Source: Bradysia coprophila
Lineage: Eukaryota > Arthropoda > Insecta > Diptera > Sciaridae
Length of the DNA: 64,000 nt
Reading direction: 5' to 3'
Assembly: GCF_014529535.1 (NCBI RefSeq)
Contig: NW_023503375.1
Span: 1,922,001 to 1,986,000, forward strand
Position numbers and translations under genes: made by a program. Shown in pieces: positions 1-11,455 of this stretch (positions are counted from its first letter, which is position 1; every line of letters starts with the position of its first letter). The notes beneath the pieces are model-generated. The model worked only from the letters and a program-made list of their open reading frames with translations, searched no databases and was not told the DNA's origin.

Positions 1-2787
1 CTGTACACATAACTAGATACAAAACATCATCAACATTACATTTACTATTTTCACACATGTTTCTAGAAAAACCGTAAGTAGGGCAATGTCATGAACATTT
101 ACATATTATGAACTCAAATGATCCTTGCACAGTGATATCGAATTTTTAATAATTTTGATCATTTAGTCAAAATCATGTGGTAAACTCCACCTTTGGCTAT
201 TTAATTTAGTAAAAAAAAAAAATTCAATCAGAAAAAATGCTTTTCAACACAAGAGCTAAGTTTTAGATGCAAATTAAGTGGTTTTTCGTTTACTAATGAG
301 AACTGAGAAAAATGAAAAATTTTCTTAAACAAAAATTAAACTCGACAGCAATCTAAAGGTGAAGTTTTCTAAATGATATATCATTAATAAACTCTGTCTA
401 TACCTATATTGATTGATATGGTGTAGGGGCCATATTATGTGCTTAAAAAAACGTCTAAACTGAATCGTAGTTAAGAATTTCCTTTTAATTTCATTTTAAA
501 TTAGTTCACCATTAATAAACTTACATAATATTTTCGTCATTGCTACCGTATGTCTTTTAAGATTCTTTTTTTTTTTGTAAGAACAGTATTTACTAACCTT
601 TCACAAGGACGTCGATTTTCTATCAATTTGATGAATTTGCCAAATGAAAGACGTTTCTTTTTTAAACAAAAAATTCATATGAAGAACGAATAATTTTGCA
701 CAAATTCACACTTAAGTCATCAGAAGCTCCATCTCGTAGTAGGGTAAGTGTGCCAGTGTGCGGACATGTATTTGAGTATTTGGACGACTATTGTTATTTC
801 ATTATTGCTGAATTTATCTACCGAATTTACTGAAATTTACCAAAGTTTACTGATTTACCGATTTATATACAGTCAGGCAGTGAAATTTCATCATGCTTCA
901 GCTGTACAATCAAAACTGTTTAACCTTGTTTATACGGGTGAAGCGTGGTAATGGTAAAACCGTATAAAGACAGGTGAAACAAATTCATGGTGAAATTACA
1001 CTGTTTCTAACCGTATCGATAAATTCAGTAAATGTTCGGTAAATTTCAGTAAATTCCAGGAATCCACCATTTTTATGAATGAAAGAACAATCGGTTTCGT
1101 TACTCGTATACTGGCCCTAGACACAGATAGGGTAATCCGTGCTCGACGCGTCATTTTATTATTTTTCATAAATAAATTCATTAACTGACCATTCTTTACT
1201 GTTGCGACATACCGTCAGACATTTGTTTAATAATTAATTTGTTACAAATACAAAAATAGGACAAATAGTTCCAGTATGAATGGTGTCTGCAACTGCGAGT
1301 AAAAAAACGGGAGAAAAATATGTCGCTACCCAAACGAACTTGCAGATATTTAGAAAGTTATTCTGAAGATACATTAAAAGATATAGTCAGGAAAATCTGT
1401 AGAATTCAACCTTGACGTGATATTAACGAGAAACACAATCCACGCCAAATTTCAAATTTGTGGCATTGGAAAAATATCAAAAAATTATCATTTGTCTTTT
1501 GTCGACTTAATTAGCGCAGTGTCCCTCGGTACCTCTTGTATCTCATAGCCACTGTTCAAAACCTATGTCGATGTGTTATATTACCCGATACGAAAAACGT
1601 TTGTTGTACGACTATTTTTGAGTACTAGAAGGTGGAAGATAGTGTAGATCAAGGCCTTCCTCTTCTTACATTGTAGAAAATCAAAATTGGTGTCAAAATA
1701 AAGGTATTGGTGCCAAATAACGAATTAAATAAATTTTTTGTTGAAACGCATGCAAGACAAGTAAAAAATTTGAAAATTTGACTTACCGAGCATTTTGACA
1801 CCAACTTTTGGATTTTCTACGATAACGGTTGAGATATCCACAAGGGCTGCTCTCGTTAGGGTCCTTCTAAGGTACACAAATAACAGTCGTATTGTCGTAT
1901 AGAACCAATGTTTTTCGTATCTAATTTAACAATTTGGCGTAGGCCTTTCACTGGCTCTTAAAAAGTAAAAGTTTCGCTTGAGACAGTCGAAGCCTAAGAC
2001 AATACGACTAATTCATTTCAATTAACACATTCATGTAGAGCTCTACTAGCTTTGAAATTAATGTTAACATTTTTGTTTAGCGTCTCTAATTGTAATTTTA
2101 AGAAAATTAGGCATAACTTTTCATCTTTTCACGTTGTAGCTATGTATATTTTCGTAAGCAAAAATCTAGTTCGATTATATGAAACATGTTTTTTCCATAA
2201 TAAAAATATTCTTTGAAGCGATACTAATTCAAAATTTTCATTATTTCAGGTCCTGGTCAGTCAGACTTGTGAAAGGATTCCACAGAAAATTTTATAAAAT
2301 ATTTTTCTTTTCCGAAAAATGCTTTTAAATGCAATTTGTTTGTCTCCTCTTCTGTTTTTTTTTATATAACCTCATTTCTAATTGTTTTTTTCAAAATAAG
2401 TATAAAGTGATTCGACCGGATTCGACAGTGAGAGGGAACCAACACAGTAACAGAAATTCTGCTTCGTATTTTTTGATTTCTGATAAACTTAAGATGATAG
2501 TGGTACTTAATTGTTGTTAAATAATTTGCATTTTGTATATTTACAAACAGTTATTGTTTTGTGTGCAAAGCAAAAATCGTTTTGTTTCTTTTTTCACTAC
2601 AATCGGGTTCCCTACTAGATGATGATTCGATGATAAACGAATGCTTTTAGGAACTGACAAGAAAAGAAATCGGTGCAATCGAAATACCACCATTATGTCA
2701 CAATGAATTGATATCAAAGAATAATTTAGAATAGACCATGGTCGCGGTCAACGTACCTCAACAAAATTGAGATACTGCGAGAAATCT
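1..2787. other. Non-coding AT-rich stretch, no gene recognised
   Basis: No reading frame here has recognisable protein character, and I see no RNA gene or clear transposon end. Short frames at 748-951, 996-1181 and 2329-2520 have AT-driven composition and no motif. A 31-codon frame at 1320-1415 begins with ATG but is too short to support. Confidence 0.5.
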
Positions 2788-3030
2788 AACCTGTTACAGA
2801 CGGCTGTCATTTGTTATCGACAACGACAGCAAGAATAAACGATAAGCTTTGACTAATGAGGTCTTATATAGCAAAGACAATGTTTAAAAAAAATGAAGTA
2901 AAATTTGTCTGAAATCAATCTCTGAAAATCTTTGATCAAATAAAGTAATAGTTTCAATAGTAAAACTGTTAATATGACTGCCTTCTTAGCACTGCTACTA
3001 ACAGAGCTGTGTTGCCGTCTGTGACAGGTT
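2788..3030. mobile_element. Short inverted-repeat element, family R, full copy
   Basis: The ends form an imperfect inverted repeat: AACCTGTTACAGACGGC at 2788-2804 and its complement, with one mismatch, at 3014-3030. The body starts with a TTGTTATCGACAACGACAG motif and contains a GAAGTAAAATTTGT stretch, both of which recur at other places in this window. About 243 bp and non-coding, so a MITE-like element. No convincing target-site duplication was seen. Confidence 0.6.
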
Positions 3031-3031
3031 A

Positions 3032-3215
3032 AACAAAACATCTGTCATTGACAATCACGACAAATCGACAAAAATAAACGACTAGCTTTGAATAATGGGA
3101 TCTTATGAGTATAGGAAAATACATGTTAAGAGGAATGAAGTTAAAAGATTTGATATAAACATCTGGAAATGTGTTAATCAAAAGAAGTAGTAGATTCAAT
3201 ATCTATACTGCTTGC
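3032..3215 (+). repeat. Family R copy, adjacent to the full copy
   Basis: Starts at the ACATCTGTCATTGACAATC motif and follows the same order of motifs as the copy at 2788: CGACTAGCTTTGAATAATGG, ATACATGTTAAGA, GAAGTTAAAAGATTTGATA and GAAGTAGTAGATTCAATA. Two copies lie head to tail. Confidence 0.55.
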
Positions 3216-4364
3216 TGATAAATGCTAGCTGGGTGTTTTCTTTTATATCAACGTGTTGGTCGAGATTTTGAATTATTTAGTATAAAGGTCACACAAATGA
3301 GTTCTTGAAAGAGATAAAACTAAGGGCTCGTAACTCAAATGAAGAAGGCTCGTAACTGACCTATTTACCTTAACCTTGTTCTGAATCTGAATCATGAAAT
3401 TAATTGATTCGCATTGGTCATTGTTGGACATAAGGCTGCTGGTAGAACCGTTAATATTACAATAAAAGCATTCGTTTGCATCTTAATTTGTGTTAATTTT
3501 GTTTTCTTTTTTTAATTTATTGTTATAATATGAATAATAATGAGCTTTTGAAATTCAATATATGAAAATTCGGTTTAATATCTACGAACATTATTGACAA
3601 TGAAAATAAATTTATCTATTCTTTCATTAACAACTTGACTTTTATTACTGCCAACGCAATATACTCTTACCTTCCCGTGTAGGACCCCCATTTCAGTTCC
3701 AATTGATTGTCCACTTACGAGGCGTATGATTTCCATTCCACGTTCAGATACGGAAATATTGGCCGTAAAACCCGACGATTCTGGACTGCAACAGCAAAAT
3801 GTATTCAAACGTTAATCTCTAAACATACCTGTTCAGGCTTAGGTTTAGTTGGAGATGTAACCTTGTTCCTTAAATACATTAATTGGCTCAACTCTGACTG
3901 AAAGCTGGTACAGAATCAAACTAAATTCCACTTGCCGTCTACATTCACTGTTAGGCGATTGTATTAATTTTGTCTTACTTTCAAACAAGATATTGCTTGA
4001 GCCACTTAAAACCATTGTAGTTCTAGCTTCAAGAATATGATTTTAATTCAACAATCAGCAAGCGACCTAACTCAAAATTGCAATTGTTAGTTTAATGTTG
4101 AAGTTGGATCGTCAAAAATATTGTGTTGACATCTCCAATCAAATCAAAAAATGCAAGCAGCCATTTAAGTGTATGCAAAAAAACCACAGATCCGTTTTAG
4201 AGAGAAAATTTTTTTCAGTTTAAGAATACATTATAATGGCTACCAGTCTCTAGTCTTATTATCACCAGATTTTGGCAATAAATCAGTTTATTTGGTCTAA
4301 TTAAAAAAGGAAAATTATCAATGAACCCGATAATGTCCTTTGATAATATTTTACGGATGTTTCA
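3216..4364. other. No supported gene
   Basis: No clear protein-coding gene. On the minus strand there are splice-like signals (acceptor near 3794, donors near 3720 and 3829), but joined frames stop quickly and give no recognisable protein; see the rejected list. Confidence 0.4.
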
Positions 4365-4535
4365 CATCATCTGTTATCGACAATGACAACCACCAAAATA
4401 CGTGATCTGCCCTACTTCTTGTCATCTTATATAGGTATAGCAAAAATGAATGTTAAAACAAAGGAACTAAAAGACTTCAATAAGTTGAACAATCTTACAC
4501 CAAAGCAAGTAGCAGATTCTATAACTTTCCTGAAA
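4365..4535 (+). repeat. Family R copy
   Basis: Contains CATCTGTTATCGACAATGAC followed by the family's downstream motifs (ATCTTATATAG, AATGTTAAAACAAAGGAACT, AAGTAGCAGATTCTATAA). A 69-codon frame at 4383-4592 lies almost wholly inside the repeat and is best read as chance coding potential of the repeat rather than a gene. Confidence 0.5.
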
Positions 4536-4681
4536 GCAGGAGCAATATTCAAAAACCGCGCTCATAATGTCGATCGAGCAGCTGTAAGTTAATCCAGGAT
4601 CTGATCAATTACGTAAGGAAATATGACAATTGCGTAAGGATCACGTTTAGTACTTCCATTACGTCATTTTTAGTATTATAT

Positions 4682-4820
4682 CACTTCGCGGAACTGTCAA
4701 CTTCTGGAACACTTGCGTTTTTTACAAGAAAATTCTAACTTGACAAAAAATGGAAAATTTTCGTTAAGTTGGATTTTCTTGTAAAGAAACAAGTGACCCA
4801 GTTGACAGTTTCTATAAGTG
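4682..4820. mobile_element. Foldback MITE
   Basis: Inverted arms of about 55 bp: the left arm around 4690-4745 (GGAACTGTCAACTTCTGG...) pairs with the right arm around 4762-4812 (...GTTGACAGTTTC), with a short AT-rich loop. No coding capacity. The boundaries are approximate because the outermost 8-10 bp pair imperfectly. Confidence 0.55.
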
Positions 4821-6377
4821 GTCTAATTTACTAGTGCATTCAATATGTCATACGATCTAAGTCGGAGTTTTAATTTGAAATGAAAACATTATTTCAAAAT
4901 TGAAAAACTGGTATCATACTCTAGGATAAAGGTCTCACTACGGCTCTGATTAACGCTAACAACACTATTGAGCTACCTGTTGAATGAATGAATTCAATAT
5001 ACAACAGTTAAAAATAAAACTTATTACCTGCGGTGTCTTTCATTCAATTTAAATCTATGTCGCCAAAATATGTACAGTCAGCATATTTGAAAAATCAAAG
5101 AAAACTTATTTCCATATGTTTTATGCAACAAGTGTATGTCACTCTACAACATAATATTGCATCAGCAACTCATTGTTAAGTGGATATCAATGAATAGTTG
5201 TGTTCAATGAAACAGTGTCATTCAATTGTTTTATTATTGATTGTGGTTGGATACGTAGCATCCTTGGAGATCATATTTGACGAATATCTACAGTCTACGA
5301 ATATCAGTAATAATTATTCCATGATCAACTTCTGTTTAAGTATAGAAAAGTGAAATGAATTTCGTCATAATGGTCAAGCATCATTAATTCATGAAGTGCA
5401 TAGAAACATGAATCAGTTCTCGGATAATGTAGCAATCGTTTCGAACTCCGTAAATTTTGGTTTTAGTGACTACCGCCTATTCATGGGGAATGTTTAATTT
5501 TAGTAGGTTCAACAACAATTAAATGATCTCTTGATGAACTTAGAGTGTGGTAGTGGTTTTTGTGGGTTACAACAAAGAAACTTCTGATTTTATACGACAA
5601 TGCAAGTCATGCCTATACCGCCCATTTTGTTTTTAAATAAGGTAAAATACGCTACCACAAGCAGGTTGTGTTACGACCATTCAGAAGAGTGCGTTTTTAG
5701 ACAATCTAGCGAAATCTCTAAAGGACCTAGATGAAAATGATTATCTAAGTTATTTAACACATCCAACGACTCCATTTTGATAGAATTCAGGCTTTGTCTG
5801 AGGTATAAAATAATTGTACGTGTCGACGTGGTCGACGTCAATATTTTAATTTTCAATATTTTCAATATTGCAATGCTCTTTGAACAAACCATTCAGTGGA
5901 AGCTGTTCCAAAAATTCATCGCTTGTGGGAAAACTAATTTGGAAGGGTACAGCAAGGGATAAAAGAATTAGGAAAAACAACCTGTACGATCCATCAGCGC
6001 TTTGCTATATCGTAACACTGAAAATAATTGACTGATTCAAAAACAATTGGAAAACGAGATTTATTTCGACTTGTCTTACTGCTGTACCTCTTGTCTCACC
6101 GTTGAGGATCGAATCGCACAGATCCTTTACATCCACTACACTACACATCAAATTATTTTGTCTCGTATATCTGGAGAAGTAAATTTCGAAAATTTAAATG
6201 TCCAGAAAAAACTACACAATCATACGTTGAAGTCCAACCAGTATCAATAAGGTAGCCTCCTACTTCGATTAGAAATGTTAGAGGAATACAGTGACCATTG
6301 AACGAAACTTTCTACTTCAATGTTAAGCTTTTTTCGGGCACTCGAAGGTTCAATTTGAGTGGCTTGATCAAAATCTT
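4821..6377. other. No gene recognised; flank of the LINE
   Basis: Short frames at 5671-5962 and 6047-6250 show no motif. There is no endonuclease domain here, although one would be expected upstream of the reverse transcriptase if the LINE at 6378 were full length. Confidence 0.4.
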
Positions 6378-8387
6378 TTGTCTTTATACCTTGAGGGAAC
6401 TGCTGAACTTCAACTGACAAAATTTTCTTTTAATTTTCAGTCAATCACTTCTTTCATCCAGTCTTTCATAATGATACCTCATACCCGCTACGCTCCAACG
6501 AGACCATCGTACATGTATAACCGTGCAGATTGGGAAACTTATCGCCGATACATTGATCGTGGCATACAATACCGTGAATTCTACAATACACCAGGAGACA
6601 TCGAAAGTGCAGTACAACGCCTAGTTCGCTTGATTCAAGCTGCCAGGCACAAAAGCATCCCAATTTACCATCGAGATTTTATGAAGAAACGTCGATTTGT
6701 TCGAAGAGATGACAGTTTCTGGCAAAATTTACTATGCGAGCTACGTGCCGGAAACATAACCCGGAAGAAGGTTGAAAGTCACATGGAATGTGATTCCATT
6801 TCACCGATTGATCAAGTGAAATGCAAACGTAGATTTAAGAGTCGTGACCAAAACATTGCATGCGAGTTTGCAGATTCTTTCAAACGGGCACACAAAACGA
6901 CCTTATCGTGGACCGATCCAAATGATGATGTGGTGAAAAATGGGCTGTCCTCAGCACCGGCAAACCATCATGGAAACAAGCCAACGTTTCACTTTGAAAG
7001 CGAGGACATTTCAAATGCAATCGAATCGCTAAAACTAAAAAAATCGTCTGGTCCCGATGGCATTCCAAACATTTTAATGAAAAATCTACCTCGATCGGCG
7101 ATTGGGAGATTAACCGAAATCTTCAATGCATGCGTTGCGTTGAGTTATTGGCCAACGTACTTTAAAGTGGCGAAAATTGTTCCAATTTTAAAACCGGGAA
7201 AAAGTCCAGCGGTCACATCAAACTACCGACCAATCAGCTTGACCAATTCGATTGGGAAAATATTCGAAAAATTGGTAAAGGAAGAAATCGAGATGTTCAT
7301 CCATCGGAAGAAGATTATTCCACCGGAACAATTCGGATTCCGAAAAAATCATTCGCCACTGATGCAAATCAAGCGAATCACTTGTTTCATCGGTCGCAAT
7401 AAAAAACAGCACAAAAGCGTCGGTTTGGTGAAACTGGACGTTGAAAAGGCATCCGACTCGGTGTGGCATGATGGCCTGATCTACAAACTGAAAGAGAAAT
7501 TTAAGTTTCCACCAACTCTGTGGAAACTAATAAATTCCTTTATTCGCGGTCGCGAATTTATGGTGGACGTACGAGGTACTACGTCCTATAAACTGCAAAT
7601 GCCAGCAGGACTAGCTCAAGGAACGGTACTGAATCCGTTACTATATTCTCTCTACGTCAGCGACATTCCAATTCCATCAAATGTGCAGTTGGCTATGTAT
7701 GCAGATGACATAGCCATCTATACGTCCGGCTACAATTTAAATAAGATAACCAACGACTTAAATAAGGCTCTGAACATCATGAGCGAATATTTTATCAAAT
7801 GGAAAATTAAAGTCAATGCCGAGAAAGTACAGTCGATAATCTTCCCAATGTATCAACGTCAGAACGATCCATCAATTGACATATTATACGATAACCAAGT
7901 GGTAAAAAGAGAACGATCAATAAAATACTTGGGCATTACCCTGGATTCATACTTAACGTATGAGGACCATATCAACGGTGTAATAGAGAAGGCGATCACC
8001 TGTTTCACGAAATTTTCGCCGCTACTCACTAGCTCTACACTGTCCAACAAAACGAAACGTTTGCTTTACATTACGATCATAAGACCGATTTTGATCCATG
8101 GCAGTCCGATCTGTACCAGGGCACCAAAAAATGTACTTAGAAAACTGTCCATTCTTCAGCAGCGATTTATCAATTCATTCTTAAATTTGCCATCGAATTA
8201 TTCTACGGAGAGGACAGAGAAAACGTATCGCATACCACGTATGTCGCGCTATTTGAATCGCATCAATGAAAGATTTGCGAAAAAATGCGAGGAATCTCGT
8301 TATGAACTTATTAAGGACATCGACCATCAAGTTTGTGTTGCAACAATCGTGGAACGTAGTTATGGCGCGAATGACGTACACTCTTAA
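6378..8387 (+). CDS. Non-LTR retrotransposon reverse transcriptase, Jockey-like, lacking endonuclease
   Basis: A 669-codon open frame encodes the ORF2 reverse transcriptase of a Jockey-type LINE, which copies element RNA into DNA at the chromosomal target. Visible motifs in order: SGPDGIPNILMKN, then KPGKSPAVTSNYRPISLTNS, the motif A region LDVEKASDSVWHD, AGLAQGTVLNPLLYSLYVSD, the catalytic MYADDIAIYT (YADD) and the C-terminal RPILIHGSPI thumb region. The usual upstream endonuclease domain is missing, so the copy is 5' truncated. The first 35 or so residues look unrelated to the family, and the recognisable homology starts at about residue 45 (NRADWETYRRYI). Motif A usually reads AFDSVW; here the F is S. 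No internal stop, so it is either a fairly young insertion or still constrained. The translated start is uncertain because the element end is upstream of any native ATG. Confidence 0.85.
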   Translation: MSLYLEGTAELQLTKFSFNFQSITSFIQSFIMIPHTRYAPTRPSYMYNRADWETYRRYIDRGIQYREFYNTPGDIESAVQRLVRLIQAARHKSIPIYHRDFMKKRRFVRRDDSFWQNLLCELRAGNITRKKVESHMECDSISPIDQVKCKRRFKSRDQNIACEFADSFKRAHKTTLSWTDPNDDVVKNGLSSAPANHHGNKPTFHFESEDISNAIESLKLKKSSGPDGIPNILMKNLPRSAIGRLTEIFNACVALSYWPTYFKVAKIVPILKPGKSPAVTSNYRPISLTNSIGKIFEKLVKEEIEMFIHRKKIIPPEQFGFRKNHSPLMQIKRITCFIGRNKKQHKSVGLVKLDVEKASDSVWHDGLIYKLKEKFKFPPTLWKLINSFIRGREFMVDVRGTTSYKLQMPAGLAQGTVLNPLLYSLYVSDIPIPSNVQLAMYADDIAIYTSGYNLNKITNDLNKALNIMSEYFIKWKIKVNAEKVQSIIFPMYQRQNDPSIDILYDNQVVKRERSIKYLGITLDSYLTYEDHINGVIEKAITCFTKFSPLLTSSTLSNKTKRLLYITIIRPILIHGSPICTRAPKNVLRKLSILQQRFINSFLNLPSNYSTERTEKTYRIPRMSRYLNRINERFAKKCEESRYELIKDIDHQVCVATIVERSYGANDVHS

Positions 8388-9390
8388 TTCGTTATTTTGC
8401 TGGTGTTAGTTCTGGATTACAATCTACATTGTAGTCCACCAATGGTGGACCACCATACAAATGAAGGAGTAGATTTTGATGTTTTTACATGTTCATTGAC
8501 AATTAAAATAATTGAAATCCAAATTTGTAAGTTAACTTTGTAGACAATTAAACAATGTGAATCAAGAGGAAAATTGGATTTTCTTAAGTTACCTGCACTG
8601 AGGGTTCCTGTTACAGATTTTCGTTTAAACATTTTGCTACAAGTGAATTTTATTTCGCAGCAACAGAGAGAATGCATTTTATACTCAACACAACACAAGC
8701 TCACTATAGAATAAATATCACGCTCGCATTACACATCCGATCTTCAACCTAACTAAAATTGAGAGCAAGAGCACACAATGAAGGTAAGGCTTACTACAAA
8801 CAACCAAAAAAATGAACCGTATCAGTGAATGTGATCAGCGTATGATGAACGTTACTTTGCTGCAAGTGTAAACATCTCTTATCACATTCAATCCCGGCGA
8901 CAAAATCAAAAATAAACTCAACAAAATTGAAATTTACATTCACTTTTACTCTGATGATGATTGGGATCACATCACAGCTAGCGCCAATTGGTTTTTATCA
9001 ACAGCCTTCTCTGTATGCGCTATACCTTCAGCTAAATCTTATCAGCAAAAGTTCAAGGATCATTCACTCGCAACTGCAAATCCACAAACTTGGTGTATAA
9101 TTCAATATCTTGTTACGAATATTTCGCAAACGATTCAGTATTCAGTTCGGTAGACAGTCATTTAGCGCTTCAAGAGCGGAAAACGAAAGTTGTTAAAGAA
9201 AGTTTAGTCTAGTGCTTGGCTAGTTTTTTCTTCAGAAGAACTTGTTTTTATGTCAGAGTGTTACCACCGCAGTGTGATCATTTCATTTTTACTTATCTAT
9301 TTCTTTGTAATGAATGAACTTTTGATGGGAAGTAGGGTAATGTTAAGGTGAATACAAAATATCATTGAAGTCTGTCAGTTACGACATTAA
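8388..9390. other. LINE 3' flank and non-coding sequence
   Basis: Presumably includes the 3' UTR of the LINE just after its stop codon, but no poly(A) or other tail marks the end. Beyond this I see nothing supportable. A short ATG-AAG followed by a GTAAGG donor at about 8778 could be a first exon but has no partner I can find. Confidence 0.35.
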
Positions 9391-9498
9391 TGCTTGATTT
9401 CCTCTTACTCCGTTTACGCTCCGTTTACTCTTTAAACAATAAAAAAGAGGCGTGGTTTAGCTAAACGGAGTGTAAAAGGCGTAAGAGGAAATCAAGCA
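9391..9498. mobile_element. Harbinger-like MITE, family H
   Basis: A 108-bp palindrome with ends TGCTTGATTTCCTCTTAC and the complement, both flanked by TAA, consistent with the 3-bp TWA target duplications of PIF/Harbinger elements. The inner arms carry CTCCGTTTA, shared with copies at 10034 and 30274. Confidence 0.65.
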
Positions 9499-10033
9499 TA
9501 AGTTAAGTTAGGTCGAATAGAAGATCAATTACAAAATTGGTTGAGCGTCCAAGGACCATCAGAATTTGTAAGAAAAACTTGGTGAAAGTTCTGCAATTTT
9601 AATAATTTCGGTAAATTCGATTCTTCTTCAATTATACATGTGGACAATACTACAATATGGTCTTAGTTCACAGATTAGTAAACAATACTTACTGTGTGAT
9701 TGTAACGAATTTCAACTCAATTATGTATAGCATCATTACAGTCGCTTCATCTTCGTGATCAACATGTTAATTAAATTCAATTTAGACTGACATCGATTAA
9801 TATCATTTTGTGCAGATCAAATAAATTGATATCCAATGGATGACATTTTTTGAATTTTGTTGTTATGGTTGTAGATAACCTAGAGTACGGAACGGTATGA
9901 ATTTCGTGCTCAAATTTCATTTTCACGAATTTTTCGCGGAAAATCTGTGTACATACTTACACAAATTTTAATTGAAGGCAACAGGTTATTGTCAACTGGT
10001 GTATAGGGAGAGTTTTCAATTTTACAATTTTTA

Positions 10034-10237
10034 AGTATAGTTTCCACTTAAAAAGAGCACTCAACCGTCTACATGACAGTTGTAAAATAGAACAAAAGAA
10101 CTGTCACGCAAACGGAGTGGAAATTGAATTTATTTCAATTTTTTACTCCGTTTACGTGACAGTTCCTTTGTTCTATTTTACAACCGTCATGTAGACGGCG
10201 GCTAAACGGAGTGCTCTTTTTAAGTGGAAACTATACT
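10034..10237. mobile_element. Harbinger-like MITE, family H
   Basis: A 204-bp foldback whose arms begin AGTATAGTTTCCACTTAAAA and pair over most of their length, flanked on both sides by TTA (10031-10033 and 10238-10240). It holds the ACTCCGTTTACG motif seen in family members at 9391 and 30274. Non-coding. Confidence 0.75.
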
Positions 10238-10283
10238 TTAAAGTGACACTCTCTTCGTTTAAAAATTCTGAATAGAAATCTAA

Positions 10284-10500
10284 CAGAGGGATTCTTTTGA
10301 AAAACGACCTGCCGAAATCGGACGCATTTTAAAGTGGACTTCTGATATGTGCCTAGACAGGTATTGGTCCCTAGAGGTCAAAAACATTTTTTTGAAAATT
10401 CTACTATTTTTGTATGGCTAGTGAGAAGTGATCAAAAACCGAAAACATGCACTTTTAATCTGGAAATTTCTCCGGCTACATGACAGCCTATTCATTTTTC
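10284..10500 (+). repeat. Fragment of the large foldback family F
   Basis: Starts AGAGGGATTCTTTTGAAAAA and matches the left arm of the 955-bp element at 14833 with moderate divergence over about 215 bp, including CCGAAATCGG, a TGCACTTTT stretch and AATTTCTCCGG. The right end is missing; a different palindrome follows. Confidence 0.6.
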
Positions 10501-10509
10501 ATTTTTCGT

Positions 10510-10930
10510 CAACCTGAAAGTTGAGCTTCCGAGCTTACGCTGAAATTGTAGCCTACATTTGTGCGTTTCGAAATTTTTGATCGCTGATATCTTTTTACGA
10601 GAGCCCCTTTTAAAAAATTTACGACCACATTTTCGAGTAAAAATATGGCAGCTTTGAATAAAAAATAAAATTGTTTGTGAAAGTTCCATGTGCTTTGAGA
10701 AAAGTGTACCTTTGATGCAAATTTGGGGCATCGGTACAGTTTTCTCAAAGCACATGAAACTTTCACAGACAATTTTATTTTTTATTCAAAGCTGACATAT
10801 TTTTACTCGAAAATGTGGTCGTACATTTTTCAATAAGGGCTCTCGTAAAAAGATATCAGCGATCAAAATTTCGAAACGCACAAATGAATGCTACAATTTC
10901 AGCGTACGCTCGGAACCTCTTAAGTTGCCT
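10510..10930. mobile_element. 420-bp palindrome, probable foldback element
   Basis: Two arms of about 190-200 bp with high identity, starting at TTCCGAGCTTACGCTGAAAT on the left and ending at the complement near 10915. The centre is near 10715, where TGCTTTGAGAAAAGTG pairs with the matching complement around 10740. Frames at 10492-10772 on the minus strand are by-products of the palindrome. Confidence 0.7.
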
Positions 10931-11289
10931 TCTGTGGATTAAATTTGACATTTCGAAATGACCTTGGAAAAACCTATGGATTAATTTTGTCAAAGGCAGT
11001 TATCATAATGAACGTTTGTGCGTAATCTCATAAACATAAATACATTCGAGAAAATGCGTACCTACGTATGTACTACGAAACGACGTATTAAAATCAAATA
11101 TTTTAGTGAATAAACTTGACAGATTGCCTTAATTTTTGGTTCCAGTCAACCAAGTCAACCAGTCAAGTTTATCCAGGATCCTTTGGACTTTCGGTTAGGG
11201 TTCTACCAGAACCGGTTATAAATTTTTGTTGGTACTGATTTCTAGTTTAAATTAACATAAACCTGAAAACAAATTGTCAATCGTCCTTT

Positions 11290-11455
11290 AGCGTCATCTG
11301 TTATCGGTAACGACGACAAAATAAAAAAGGAATGTACACGCGATCTTATAATATAATACGATACATGTCAAAACTATTGAAGTAAAAGATTTTGTATGAA
11401 AATGATGAAAGTGCTGAGAACAAGAGAAGTAATAGACTCGATTCGGTTAATTGCT
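11290..11455 (+). repeat. Family R copy
   Basis: CATCTGTTATCGGTAACGAC is followed by CGCGATCTTATA, TACATGTCAAAAC, TGAAGTAAAAGATTTTGTA and GAAGTAATAGACTCGATTC, the same motif order as the other copies. Confidence 0.55.

Noticed and set aside
3575-4060. Minus-strand splice-like signals that might form a small gene (ATG near 4017, donors GTAAGA near 3980, GTATGT near 3829, GTAAGT near 3720)
   Set aside because: Joining the possible exons gives either early stops or peptides of under 30 residues with no recognisable character.
4383-4592. 69-residue frame starting MTTTKIRDLPYF
   Set aside because: Lies in a dispersed family R repeat; other copies do not keep the frame.
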